Shown: one piece after another, positions 9,494 through 17,954 of the stretch | Position numbering within the stretch: the first letter of the stretch is position 1 | Layout of the letters: the number at the start of each line of letters is the position of its first letter | From: Burkholderia cepacia GG4 | GTDB lineage: Bacteria; Pseudomonadota; Gammaproteobacteria; Burkholderiales; Burkholderiaceae | NCBI RefSeq assembly: GCF_000292915.1 | Contig: NC_018514.1 | Location: forward strand, 1,178,001 to 1,242,000 | DNA length: 64,000 nucleotides | Direction of reading: 5' to 3' | Notes under the pieces: generated by a model | Told to the model about the DNA's origin: nothing | The model's database searches: none | Seen by the model: the letters and a program-made list of their open reading frames with translations, nothing else | Translations under genes and position numbers: made by a program

Positions 9494-9969
9494 CGGCGCA
9501 CGCAGCCGCCGCGGCACGGGGAGCCGCGGCGCGACTGCGACGCCCGTCCGACAGCGTCTGCGGTGCGAGCCAGCGCATCGCGTGCCAACCTGCGCCGTTC
9601 CGCACGGCGACCACAACCAAGACAATCCTGCGAGGAAAGAAGACCGCACGGGGCCAGGAAAGCGGACGGGGTGACATGCGCCCCGTCCGTCGTCCAAGGC
9701 AGCCGCCGGCTGCCTACCCTCGTGCCTGAGAGTGCTCGACCGGATCGCGTGCCACGCGATGCATGGCACGGCTCCGGAAATCGGTTGAATCGAAACGGTG
9801 CCGCACGCGCGCTCGAGCGCGGCTGTCGAATGGCATCGTTGCACGCCGTCGCGCACGGGCGACCGACGATCCGCCACGCCGCACGCGGCGCCACTGTGTC
9901 ACGCAACGCGCCTGACGTCTCTGATTCAGGTCAATGAAAACTCGGATCGCCTGCACGGCGATGCGATCT
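9494..9969. other. gene-free stretch with three strong hairpins
   Basis: No gene recognised. Perfect stems occur at 9507-9515/9523-9531 (9 bp, 7-base loop), 9663-9671/9681-9689 (9 bp, 9-base loop) and 9698-9704/9708-9714 (7 bp, 3-base loop). A weak FNR-like dyad (CTGAT-TCAG-GTCAA) is at 9921-9934. The hairpins could be terminators or parts of a structured RNA. Confidence 0.45.
9507..9531 (+). terminator. terminator-like hairpin after the hypothetical gene
   Basis: Arms CGCCGCGGC and GCCGCGGCG pair perfectly around ACGGGGA, starting 14 bases after the stop at 9493. There is no T-run, so it is at best a weak intrinsic terminator or an RNA 3'-end stabiliser. Confidence 0.35.
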
Positions 9970-10905
9970 TTACGTCGCGCCGCGCACGAGCAGCACCGGC
10001 ACCTGCGCGAGATGGGCGATGCGACGCGCGACGCTGCCGATCAGCCACGCGGCGATGCCGCGCCGGCCGTGCGTGCCGACCACCAGGAGTTCCGCATGCC
10101 AGTGCACCGCGTCGCGCATCAACGCGTGGGCGACGTCGTCGCTGGTCGCGCGCGTCTCGACGATGCCGCGCTTGGTCGGGTTGCCGGTTGCATGGAATAG
10201 CGGGCCGATCCGCGCCAGCGCCTCCTCGCCCTCCGCGCGATACGCATCCTCGAGTGCGCGCACCGGCACGAAATCCGTCAGACGAACCGCGCGATCAACG
10301 ACATAGGCCGCGTACAGCAGCGTCGTCGGGGCCGCGAGGCCGAGCCCGATGCGCGCCGCATGCAATGACGGCTCGCTACCGTCGACCGCAAACATCAGGC
10401 GTTGCAGCGGGCCTTCCGAGGGTCGCGCATAGTCGGCGGGCACGATCAGCAGCGCGCAGCGTGCGCGCGCGGCCAGCGTATCGGACATCGCACCTTCGAC
10501 GAGCCGCAGCAGCCCGTGATGCGGATTGGCGCCGACCACCAGCGCGTCGGCATGCCAGGTCGACGTTTCGTTCGCGAGTGCATTGGCCACCGTCCCGCCC
10601 GTGACCGACGTATCGACGATCACCTGCTCGACCGCCGCGCCGCTGTCGGCGAACAGCGCGGCGGTCCGGTCGAGCACCGCCTGCGCTTCGCGCGCCATGT
10701 CCTCGCGCGCCGACGTCAGCAGCGCATCGATGCGCGGGATGTCGGGCAGCACGAGGCGCGGATTGTCGATCGCGCAGACGATGCGCACCTGCATGCCGGG
10801 GCGCAGCAGCGTGCGTGCGTAGCGCGCGGCGGACAGCGATTCCGGCGTGGAATCGACGGCCAGCGCGATCCGGGCGAGCGGCGGGATGGACGGGGCAGAT
10901 TGCAT
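9970..10905 (-). CDS. tandem universal stress protein
   Basis: A 311-residue protein with two UspA domains (about 10-155 and 165-305). Both show the Usp fold: ALAVDSTPESLSAARYA and MFAVDGSEPSLHAARIG at the first strand/helix, and the ATP-binding type motif G-2x-G-9x-G(S/T) is clear in the second half (GTHGRRGIAAWLIGSVARRI). Tandem Usp proteins bind ATP and support survival under stress, energy starvation or hypoxia in several bacteria. The start is chosen because AAGGAG lies 10 bases before the ATG; longer in-frame starts are not supported. A FNR-like dyad lies upstream at 11073-11086. Confidence 0.9.
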   Translation of the reverse strand: MQSAPSIPPLARIALAVDSTPESLSAARYARTLLRPGMQVRIVCAIDNPRLVLPDIPRIDALLTSAREDMAREAQAVLDRTAALFADSGAAVEQVIVDTSVTGGTVANALANETSTWHADALVVGANPHHGLLRLVEGAMSDTLAARARCALLIVPADYARPSEGPLQRLMFAVDGSEPSLHAARIGLGLAAPTTLLYAAYVVDRAVRLTDFVPVRALEDAYRAEGEEALARIGPLFHATGNPTKRGIVETRATSDDVAHALMRDAVHWHAELLVVGTHGRRGIAAWLIGSVARRIAHLAQVPVLLVRGAT

Positions 10906-11072
10906 GGCGAAGGTCTCCTTGCGGGCGCGTCGTCGCGAAACGACGACCGAAGCTTCGCGCGGAGGCGGCACGCGGCGGACGGACGGCCGGTGCGATCGCG
11001 GGGATCGGCGGATGGCCGCACGAAGCGCGGACAGGCGATTCAAACAGCATATGACGTCCGGCCCGCACCTGC

Positions 11073-11086
11073 ATGATCCGGATCAA
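11073..11086 (-). promoter_or_regulatory. FNR-box-like dyad upstream of tandem Usp gene
   Basis: On the minus strand the site reads TTGAT-CCGG-ATCAT, one base from the FNR/ANR consensus TTGAT-N4-ATCAA. Its centre is about 174 bases before the Usp start codon, so a direct class II arrangement would need a long leader. Confidence 0.45.
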
Positions 11087-11157
11087 TCCCCGTGCGGGCC
11101 GCGATGCACCGCGTGCGCGTTTCCGGCACGCGGCACGGCCGTCTTCGGCCGGTTCGC

Positions 11158-12540
11158 TTACGACTTCGTCGACGCAGGGGCGGCCGCGCGGTTCGCATAG
11201 AACACCGCGTACGCGATGCCGAGCAGCACGATCCACACCGGCCCGATCACGAGCGCGACGCGCGTGTCGGGTGTGAACGCCATCAGCACGACGACCAGCG
11301 CGAGAAACCCGAGCGCGATGAACGAGCCGAGCGGATAGAACGGGACGCGGATCGGCAGGCGCGCGACCTGGTCGGCCGACAGCGTGCGGCGAAAGCGCAT
11401 CTGTGCGACCAGGATCACGCACCACGTCCAGATCGCGCCGAACGTCGACACCGACGTCAGCCACGTGAACACGTGCTGCGGCGCGAGGTAGTTGAGCAAC
11501 ACGCCGATCAGCAGCAGCGCGACCGACAGGGCCACGCCGTACACCGGCACGCCATTGCGGTTCACGCGGCCGAGCTGGCTCGGCGCCTGGCCTTGCTGCG
11601 CGAGGTTGTACAGCATCCGCGCGGTGCTGAACAGGCCGCTGTTGCACGACGACAGCGCCGCGGTCAGCACGACGAAGTTGATGATGCCGGCGGCGGCCGG
11701 GATCCCGAGCCGCGAGAACGTCATCACGAACGGGCTGCCCTGCGTGCCGATCTGGTCCCACGGGTAGAGCGACATGATCACGAACAGCGCGCCGATGTAG
11801 AAGATCAGCACGCGCCAGAACACCGAGTTCACCGCCTTCGTCAGCGACTTCTCCGGGTTGCGCGCCTCGCCGGCCGTGAGACCGAGCATCTCGACACCGA
11901 GATACGCGAACATCACGATCGGCAGCGCGCCGATCACGCCGTCGAGGCCGTTCGGCATGAAGCCGCCGTGCGCCCACAGGTTCGAGATGCCGGTCGCGAC
12001 GCCACCGTTGCCGATGCCGAACGCGATCATCAGGCCGCCGCCGATGATCATCAGCACGATCGTGACGATCTTGATCAGCGCGAACCAGAACTCGAATTCG
12101 CCGTACAGCTTGACCGCGATGAAGTTCACCGCGCCCATCGCCGTGAGCGCGGCGAGCGCCCAGATCCAGTTCGGCACGCCGGGGAACCACATGTGCATGT
12201 AGACGCCGACCGCGGTGATTTCCGCCATGCAGGTGACGATCCACACGAACCAGTAGGTCCAGCCGGTCAGGTAGCCCGCGAGCGGGCCAAGGTAGTCGCG
12301 TGCATAGCGGCTGAATGCGCCGGCGACCGGATTGGTGATCGCCATTTCGCCGAGCGCGCGCATGATCAGGAAAATCGCGATGCCGCCCAGCAGGTAGGTC
12401 AGCAGGATGGCCGGGCCGGCGGTGCGAATCGCGGTGGCGGAGCCGAGGAATAGGCCGACGCCGATCGTCGCGCCAAGCGCCATGAGGTTGATGTGCCGCT
12501 CTTCCAGCCCGCGGTGCAGCTGGTCTTCTGGTTGTTTCAA
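11158..12540 (-). CDS. amino-acid permease, APC superfamily
   Basis: A 460-residue inner-membrane transporter with about 12 helices. The N-terminal helix holds the substrate-binding signature GATIGVGLFLGSA, followed by the conserved MRALGEMA loop and GYLTGWTYW; the sequence is closest to the ProY/AroP/GabP branch of proton-coupled amino-acid permeases. The substrate is probably a neutral amino acid, possibly proline, but this is not provable by eye. The start is set at TTG 12540 because AGGAG sits six bases before it; the ATG at 12564 would place that Shine-Dalgarno sequence inside the gene. Its upstream region contains a 13-bp inverted repeat with a wide spacer. Confidence 0.85.
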   Translation of the reverse strand: MKQPEDQLHRGLEERHINLMALGATIGVGLFLGSATAIRTAGPAILLTYLLGGIAIFLIMRALGEMAITNPVAGAFSRYARDYLGPLAGYLTGWTYWFVWIVTCMAEITAVGVYMHMWFPGVPNWIWALAALTAMGAVNFIAVKLYGEFEFWFALIKIVTIVLMIIGGGLMIAFGIGNGGVATGISNLWAHGGFMPNGLDGVIGALPIVMFAYLGVEMLGLTAGEARNPEKSLTKAVNSVFWRVLIFYIGALFVIMSLYPWDQIGTQGSPFVMTFSRLGIPAAAGIINFVVLTAALSSCNSGLFSTARMLYNLAQQGQAPSQLGRVNRNGVPVYGVALSVALLLIGVLLNYLAPQHVFTWLTSVSTFGAIWTWCVILVAQMRFRRTLSADQVARLPIRVPFYPLGSFIALGFLALVVVLMAFTPDTRVALVIGPVWIVLLGIAYAVFYANRAAAPASTKS

Positions 12541-12980
12541 GTCCGTCTCCTGGCAGCCGCGCACGGGCCGCCGTCATTGTCGATGTCAATGCGCGACCGT
12601 TCATGCCGTTACCGGCAAACCGAAAACGAAACTCCCCGCCGCCGTTTTCCGGATGAAAAACGATACGGATAATGCGTTACTCCGATTGGAATCGCCGCGG
12701 ATTATCGACATTTCCCGGAACAATCCGGAAAACGGATCGGGCCTTTCACGGAATACGCCCGCGCGGCCCGTCCGACGCGGCTGTGCGCGTGGCAGGCGAC
12801 AACGGGATCAATCGCTTTCGGCGCGAACGAATGCGCGTCGAAGGTGCGCAATCAAGCGCACGCAATATGCAGGCGGGATTATAAGAAACATCAGACGTTT
12901 CGCGCCAGCCGATTTTCGCGCGGGATCGAGCGCGTGAAAATCGGTGACGGAAATTCGGATAGGCGCGCCAGGCGCGCGAT
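12541..12980. other. AT-richer gene-free region upstream of permease
   Basis: No gene is supported. The region 12620-12920 is clearly richer in A and T than its neighbours, as expected for a regulatory region, and includes the inverted repeat 12642-12654/12723-12735. Confidence 0.5.
12642..12735. repeat. 13-bp perfect inverted repeat with 68-bp spacer
   Basis: CCGTTTTCCGGAT at 12642-12654 and ATCCGGAAAACGG at 12723-12735 are exact reverse complements. They could be paired binding sites for a dimeric regulator (looping) or one long stem. They lie 100-195 bases upstream of the permease start. Confidence 0.6.
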
Positions 12981-14006
12981 TTATTTGGACAGCGTCGCGC
13001 GCACCGTATATTCGCCTTTCAGCGCCGCGTGTTCAGGCCGCACGAAATACCGCGACGCATCCAGATCGGCCGGCAGCGGTTCGACCGGATAGCCGTGCTT
13101 CTCCCACGCATCGAGGCCGCCCTTCAGCGCCTTGATGTGGTGGAGCATCTTCTTGCGCTGCATCTTCGCGATCAGGCGCTTCGCGGTCGCCTCGTTCGGG
13201 CACACGCAATACACGACGATCGGCCGCTTCAGCACCTCCGGATCGAGCAGGTCCGGCGAATCGAGATCGACCGGTACCGCACCGGCAATCCGGAACGGCT
13301 CGCGCTCGCGGATCGCGCGCGGACGCGCATCGAAGATCAGCGGCGGTTCGTTCGACGTCATCATCTCGACCAGCTGCGGCGGCGAGATCCGCACCTGCGC
13401 AAGATAGCGGCGGAACTGCACGCGGCGCACCCAGCGGTACAGCAGGAACGTGATGAAGATCGCGAGGAACGCATCGAGGATCGTGCCGCCGCTCGCGCGC
13501 ACCCACAGCACGAACTGGACGATCTGGTCATGCACGGCTGCGCCGCCGATCAGCCAGAACGCAGCCCACAACGATGCGCCGGCCAGATCCCAGAACAGAA
13601 ACACGCCGATGCCGATCGCGGTCGTGCCGAGCAGCGGCGCCGATACGAGGCCGAGGCCCGGCAGGAATTTGGAGAGGACGAGCAGCGGTGCGCCGTATCT
13701 TTCGAACACGTTACGCGCGAAGCGCAGCGTCGTATCGAGCGACAGCGAGAAGCGCACGAGCCCGTTCAGCAAGCGCCGACCACGCGTGCGGCCCATGAAG
13801 AACCACATCGAATCGGCCAGCATCGTCGCGCCGATCGCCGCCGCGAACATGCTCGCCCAGGACGCCTGCCCCATCGCCGCCATCGTACCGCCGAGGATCA
13901 GCATCGGCACGGCCGGCACCGGCACACCGAGCTGCGTGATCAACACGCTGGCGAACACGGCCCACGGGCCGAGCGACGAGGGAATCGCAATGGGAAAGTG
14001 CCACAC
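12981..14006 (-). CDS. DedA-family membrane protein fused to rhodanese domain
   Basis: A 341-residue fusion. Residues about 1-200 are a DedA/VTT (SNARE-associated) membrane domain with a re-entrant loop and the family motif FLPGLGLVSAPLLG (DedA consensus F-x-R-[FW]-x-P-G-x-R; here the second arginine is Leu). Residues about 230-325 are a rhodanese-like domain; the expected active-site Cys is present in VVYCVCPNEATAK. DedA proteins act in membrane lipid recycling and proton-motive-force homeostasis. The start is placed at GTG 14006: AGGAG lies seven bases before it, while the ATG at 14027 has no ribosome binding site. Confidence 0.88.
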   Translation of the reverse strand: MWHFPIAIPSSLGPWAVFASVLITQLGVPVPAVPMLILGGTMAAMGQASWASMFAAAIGATMLADSMWFFMGRTRGRRLLNGLVRFSLSLDTTLRFARNVFERYGAPLLVLSKFLPGLGLVSAPLLGTTAIGIGVFLFWDLAGASLWAAFWLIGGAAVHDQIVQFVLWVRASGGTILDAFLAIFITFLLYRWVRRVQFRRYLAQVRISPPQLVEMMTSNEPPLIFDARPRAIREREPFRIAGAVPVDLDSPDLLDPEVLKRPIVVYCVCPNEATAKRLIAKMQRKKMLHHIKALKGGLDAWEKHGYPVEPLPADLDASRYFVRPEHAALKGEYTVRATLSK

Positions 14007-14192
14007 GACGGCGCTCCTGGAAGACATGCGGACCGTGCGACGGGGCGGCCGCCGATACGGCTGGCAGCGATCGCCGCGGCACGTCCGCAGCAGACCCTGC
14101 ATCACCGGCATTCTAAACGGGTTTGACCAAGCTCGCGCGGAACGGGCACCGTCGCTGGCGGCTCGGGACGGCCGGCAGCGCGGCCGGCACGC

Positions 14193-14699
14193 TCACGTCC
14201 GCGGACGCTGCGCGAGCCCCGCGATGTATTCCGCATATTCGGGGAAGGCGCCGGCCAGCGCCGCCGCGTCCGCAAGCTCGAATTCCGCAAACTCGAAGCC
14301 CGGCGCAACCGTGCAGCCGACGAGCGCGACCTGCTCCGGCGACGCGCAGCGCGCGCCGAACCAGCGTCCGGCCGGCACGACCGCCTGGAACACGGTGCCC
14401 GGATGCGTGAGCGGATTGCCGAGCCGGTGGATCGTCAGTCCGTCGTGCTCGTCGAGCACCCACACCTCGAGCGGATCGCCCGCGTAGAAATGCCAGACCT
14501 CGTCCGAACGGATCCGGTGCCACGACGAATACGCGCCGTCGCACAACAGGTAGTAGATCGCGGTGGACGCCGCGCGCGCCGCGCCGTCGGCCGGGCGCAC
14601 GACCGAGTCGGTTGCGCGGTAGGTTTCCCGGAAATAGCCGCCCTCGGGATGCGGCTGCAAATCGAACTGGCGAATCAGGTCGGCGGCGGAGATCGGCAT
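14193..14699 (-). CDS. cupin-fold protein, DUF985 family
   Basis: A 168-residue protein matching the DUF985 cupins: N-terminal LIRQFDLQPHPEGGYFRETYRA, then TAIYYLLCDGAYSSWHRIRSDEVWHFYAG, and the C-terminal VAPGFEFAEFELA. The His/Glu residues in HPEGGYF and SSWHRIRSDEVWHF are the likely metal-binding positions of the single cupin barrel. The family includes proteins of unknown function with solved RmlC-like structures. The start is the ATG at 14699; upstream in-frame starts extend into low-complexity sequence. It is a single-gene unit on the minus strand. Catalytic role unknown. Confidence 0.85.
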   Translation of the reverse strand: MPISAADLIRQFDLQPHPEGGYFRETYRATDSVVRPADGAARAASTAIYYLLCDGAYSSWHRIRSDEVWHFYAGDPLEVWVLDEHDGLTIHRLGNPLTHPGTVFQAVVPAGRWFGARCASPEQVALVGCTVAPGFEFAEFELADAAALAGAFPEYAEYIAGLAQRPRT

Positions 14700-15053
14700 G
14701 GCGGATGACGTCGGTGAAGTATTGAACCGGGCACGCGACGGTCGGCCCTGCCGAGGGCAAACGCGCTCGGGTGCCGTCGCGTGCCGCTGCGTCGATCGCC
14801 GCGGCCATGCGGGCGGCGACTGGAGCGCGCGCACACGCGGCGCGCGACGATGAAGCGAACACGGGGCGATGCTGCCAGAAGTGCGGGCCACGGCGCAACT
14901 GGCCGCCCCCGCTGGCGGGCGTCAAAGCCGTCGCGCGAACGCGCACGATGTCGTTCAGCGCAGCCGGCGCGCCATCCCGCAGGCGCTCACGCCAGGCGCG
15001 CGCCGCACTTCCCTGCCCGCCGCGGCGCCGGCATCAGCGCCGCACGTGGCCCG
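14700..15053. other. gene-free stretch between cupin and Usp genes
   Basis: No supported gene and no strong dyad. It should contain the promoter of the cupin gene (leftward) and the 3' end of the Usp transcript. Confidence 0.45.
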
Positions 15054-15524
15054 TCACGCGGTCGCCGCTGCGGCAGGCTCGTCGTGCCGCACCAGCAGCA
15101 CCGGCCGGTCGGCCGCGCGCAGCAGCGATTCCGCGACACTGCCGAGCAGCAGCCGGCGCAGCCCGTGGCGCCCGCTCGTGCCCATCACGATCAGGTCGGC
15201 ACCGGCTTCGGCCGCCGTGCGCATCAGCACCGCGGCGACGTCTTCGCCGTACGCATCGAGCGCGCGCACTGTGCCCGGCACATGCTGCTGCGCAAGCACG
15301 GCTTTCGCGTCGTCGAGCACCGGCGTTACCGCGTCGGTTGCCGCCGCGTCGCCATCCCGTTCGGCCGCAAAGCCCGCATCGACGTCGACGAGTTGCGGCC
15401 GGTGCTCGACGACATATGCGCATGTCACCTCGCCGCCGGATGCCGCCGCGATCCGGATCGCCTCGTTCAGCGCCAGACGCGCACTTGGGCTACCGTCGAG
15501 CCCGACGAAAATCCGCTTGTACAT
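15054..15524 (-). CDS. universal stress protein UspA family
   Basis: A 156-residue single-domain Usp. The N-terminal KRIFVGLDGSPSARLALNEA and the ATP-binding loop GTSGRHGLRRLLLGSVAESLL (G-2x-G-9x-G-S/T) are both intact, so it should bind ATP. These proteins accumulate during growth arrest, oxidative stress or oxygen limitation. GGAGG lies seven bases before the ATG at 15524, so longer in-frame starts are rejected. A nearly perfect FNR box lies about 117 bases before the start codon, supporting low-oxygen control. Confidence 0.92.
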   Translation of the reverse strand: MYKRIFVGLDGSPSARLALNEAIRIAAASGGEVTCAYVVEHRPQLVDVDAGFAAERDGDAAATDAVTPVLDDAKAVLAQQHVPGTVRALDAYGEDVAAVLMRTAAEAGADLIVMGTSGRHGLRRLLLGSVAESLLRAADRPVLLVRHDEPAAAATA

Positions 15525-15842
15525 GGTCCGCCCTCCGACCGGGCACGCGTCGCGCGTCGCGCAACGGCGGCCCGTCATCGCAAGCCGGCCCGATGCCGGC
15601 TCGCCTCCCGAACAGTCTGCCCCACGTGCCGACGCGTCGCTTGATGCGCGTCAAGCGCGGCCGGCACGCCCGCTCCGTCGCCCGGCCGCTGCATTTTCAG
15701 CTGACCCTATTACAAAAAGCGCGTAAAACGCGCACAATTTCATCTTTAAAATAGACATCGCACGCGGCCGGTGCGAGTTTTTCCCGGTTTTGCCGCGCTG
15801 CCCGAGTGCCACGGGCGGCCCCGACACCAGAATGGCCATCGA
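15525..15842. other. divergent control region between Usp and CHASE kinase genes
   Basis: Holds the FNR-like dyad at 15641-15654, an AT-rich block at 15690-15760, and a small dyad GCGCGT-AAA-ACGCGC at 15719-15733. No gene is supported. The AT-rich block probably contains the promoter of the kinase/regulator operon. Confidence 0.5.
15641..15654 (-). promoter_or_regulatory. FNR-box-like dyad upstream of Usp gene
   Basis: The site reads TTGAT-GCGC-GTCAA, one base from the FNR/ANR consensus TTGAT-N4-ATCAA and symmetric apart from that base. It lies about 117 bases before the Usp start at 15524. Confidence 0.6.
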
Positions 15843-17954
15843 ATGACCGCCAGTGGAACCCCGTCGCGTGACGCCCGAGGGCCCACGCGCATCCAGACCA
15901 TGTTACGCCAGCCGCTCGCGGCCGGCGTCGTTACGCTATTCGCCGGCGCGGCGCTGTCGCTCGGCGTCGCACTGCTCGTGCGCGAGCAGTGGCAAGGCGC
16001 CGTCCATACGCGCTTCGAACGACGCACGACGCACGTGACGGCGATGCTGCGCCACGAACTGCAAGCCGGCGTCGCCGTGCTCGAGAGCGCGCGCGGCGCC
16101 TTCATGCTCGCGCCCCGGATGACGCCCGAACAATGGCGCCGGTATGCCGAGACGCTCGATCTCGACAGCGGCCGTTTGCCGGTCAGGCAGATCGGTTATG
16201 CCCCCTTGCCGCCTGCCACGCGCGGCGCACTCGCCGGCGCGGCGCCGCTGCCGGCCGGCCCGCTCGCGGTCGCGACGCTCAGCGCGCCGTCGTCGAGCCC
16301 GGCCGGCGTGCACTTCGGCGCGTCGGATGCCGCGCCGCTGGCGCACGCGCTGCGCAACGGCGACGTCGCCCTCGGCATCCATCCGGCCGACGACGATACG
16401 TCCCGCGATACGCGCATCCTCACGCTGTTCCTGCCCGCGACTGCGTCAGCGCGCGCGGGCATCGCCCCAACCGGCGCCCGTGAAGCCGGCGCCGACGGAA
16501 TGCTGTTCGCGGAAGTCAGTCCGAATCGCCTGGTCGAGCGCGCGCTCGACGCGGAACGCGGGCTCGACCTGCGGCTGACTGCCGGCGACGATCCGCACCC
16601 GATCGCGAGCGCCGAGACGACGACCGACGAAGCGTCGGCATCGCCCGACCTGATGCGGCGCACCGACCAGCTGAATTTCGGCGGCACCGTGCTGATGCTC
16701 GCCTATTCCGCCGACGGCCGGCCGAGCGCGACCGGCGCGCAGCGCGCGGCGGGCACGGTGCTCGCCGCGGGGCTGATCGCGTCGTTCGCGTTCGCGGTGC
16801 TCGTCCATGCCCTGCTGCGCGGCCGCGCCGGTGGCGCCGATGCCGGCGCCAGCAGCCGCGGCATCCTCAACGAGGCGCGGATGATGGGCATCATCCGTTC
16901 GTCGATGGAGGCAATCATCACGATCGACGAGAAGCAGACGGTCGTGATCTTCAACCCGATGGCCGAGCAGGTGTTCGGCGTATCCGCAATGGAGGCGATC
17001 GGCGCGCCGCTGTCACGCTTCATCCCCGAGCGGTTCCGCGCCGCGCACGCGAAGCACGTCGACCAGTTCGGCGTGACCGGCGTTTCCGAGCGGCAGATGG
17101 GGCGGCAGCGCGTGCTGTTCGGGCTGCGCGGCAATGGCGAGGAATTCCCGATCGAGGCATCGATTTCGCAGATCCGCGATGCGTCGGGCAAGCTCTATAC
17201 GGTCATGCTGCGCGACATCACCGAGCGGCAGCGCGCCGAGAATGCGCTGAAGCAGTCGCGCGAGGAACTGCGCGAACTGTCGGCGAACCTGCAGAACGTG
17301 CGCGAGGAAGAGAAAACCCGTATCGCGCGCGAACTGCACGACGATCTCGGCCAGCAACTCACCGCGCTGAAGATGGACCTGTCGGTCGTCGAGCAGCAAC
17401 TGCGTGCGCCGGGCCACGCGCAACCCGGCGACGACACGCTGTCGCACCTGCAGGGCATGCGCCGGCTGATCGACACGACCGTCGCGTCGGTACGGCGCAT
17501 CGCGGCCGACCTGCGCCCCGTGATGCTCGACGATCTCGGCCTCGTGCCGGCGATCGAGTGGCTCGCGAACGATTTCACGAACCGCTACGGAATCGATGTC
17601 GAACGCCACATCGAAACAGGTGGCCTCACGTTCACCAGCGCCGGCGCGACCACGCTGTTCCGCATCGTCCAGGAAGCGCTGACGAACGTCGCGCGGCATG
17701 CGGATGCGACGCGCGTCGCGCTGCGGCTCGACGTCGAGGAAGGCTTCTGCGTGTTGCGCGTCGCGGACAACGGCCGCGGCGCGGCGCCGGGCGGTCAGGC
17801 CCACGAGGACAAATCGTTCGGCCTGATCGGCATTCGCGAACGCGCACACATGCTGGGCGGCACCGTGACGATCGACACCGCGCTCGCGCGCGGCTTCTCG
17901 ATCACCGTCGCGTTTCCGCTCAGTACCGTTCAACAGGAAACCACCCTCACATGA
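15843..17954 (+). CDS. CHASE-PAS sensor histidine kinase (NarX/DegS class)
   Basis: A 703-residue membrane kinase. TM1 (about 20-40), extracytoplasmic CHASE domain (about 60-265, beginning LRHELQAGVAVLESARGAF), TM2 (about 300-322), PAS domain (about 338-460, beginning IIRSSMEAIITIDEKQ), HisKA_3 with phospho-acceptor His499 in RELHDDLGQQL, and HATPase with VADNGRG and GLIGIRERA. CHASE domains sense small external molecules. The family phosphorylates NarL-type regulators, and such a gene follows with an ATGA overlap (stop TGA 17952-17954, next ATG 17951-17953), so the pair is translationally coupled. ATG at 15900 is an alternative start; no strong ribosome binding site is visible at either. Confidence 0.92.
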   Translation: MTASGTPSRDARGPTRIQTMLRQPLAAGVVTLFAGAALSLGVALLVREQWQGAVHTRFERRTTHVTAMLRHELQAGVAVLESARGAFMLAPRMTPEQWRRYAETLDLDSGRLPVRQIGYAPLPPATRGALAGAAPLPAGPLAVATLSAPSSSPAGVHFGASDAAPLAHALRNGDVALGIHPADDDTSRDTRILTLFLPATASARAGIAPTGAREAGADGMLFAEVSPNRLVERALDAERGLDLRLTAGDDPHPIASAETTTDEASASPDLMRRTDQLNFGGTVLMLAYSADGRPSATGAQRAAGTVLAAGLIASFAFAVLVHALLRGRAGGADAGASSRGILNEARMMGIIRSSMEAIITIDEKQTVVIFNPMAEQVFGVSAMEAIGAPLSRFIPERFRAAHAKHVDQFGVTGVSERQMGRQRVLFGLRGNGEEFPIEASISQIRDASGKLYTVMLRDITERQRAENALKQSREELRELSANLQNVREEEKTRIARELHDDLGQQLTALKMDLSVVEQQLRAPGHAQPGDDTLSHLQGMRRLIDTTVASVRRIAADLRPVMLDDLGLVPAIEWLANDFTNRYGIDVERHIETGGLTFTSAGATTLFRIVQEALTNVARHADATRVALRLDVEEGFCVLRVADNGRGAAPGGQAHEDKSFGLIGIRERAHMLGGTVTIDTALARGFSITVAFPLSTVQQETTLT

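Noticed and set aside
9921..9934. FNR-like dyad CTGAT-TCAG-GTCAA
   Set aside because: Two mismatches and located after the 3' end of the nearest genes, so no gene to regulate.
15719..15733. GCGCGT-AAA-ACGCGC hairpin next to an A-run
   Set aside because: It looks like a small terminator on the minus strand, but no gene ends there; it is probably part of a promoter region.
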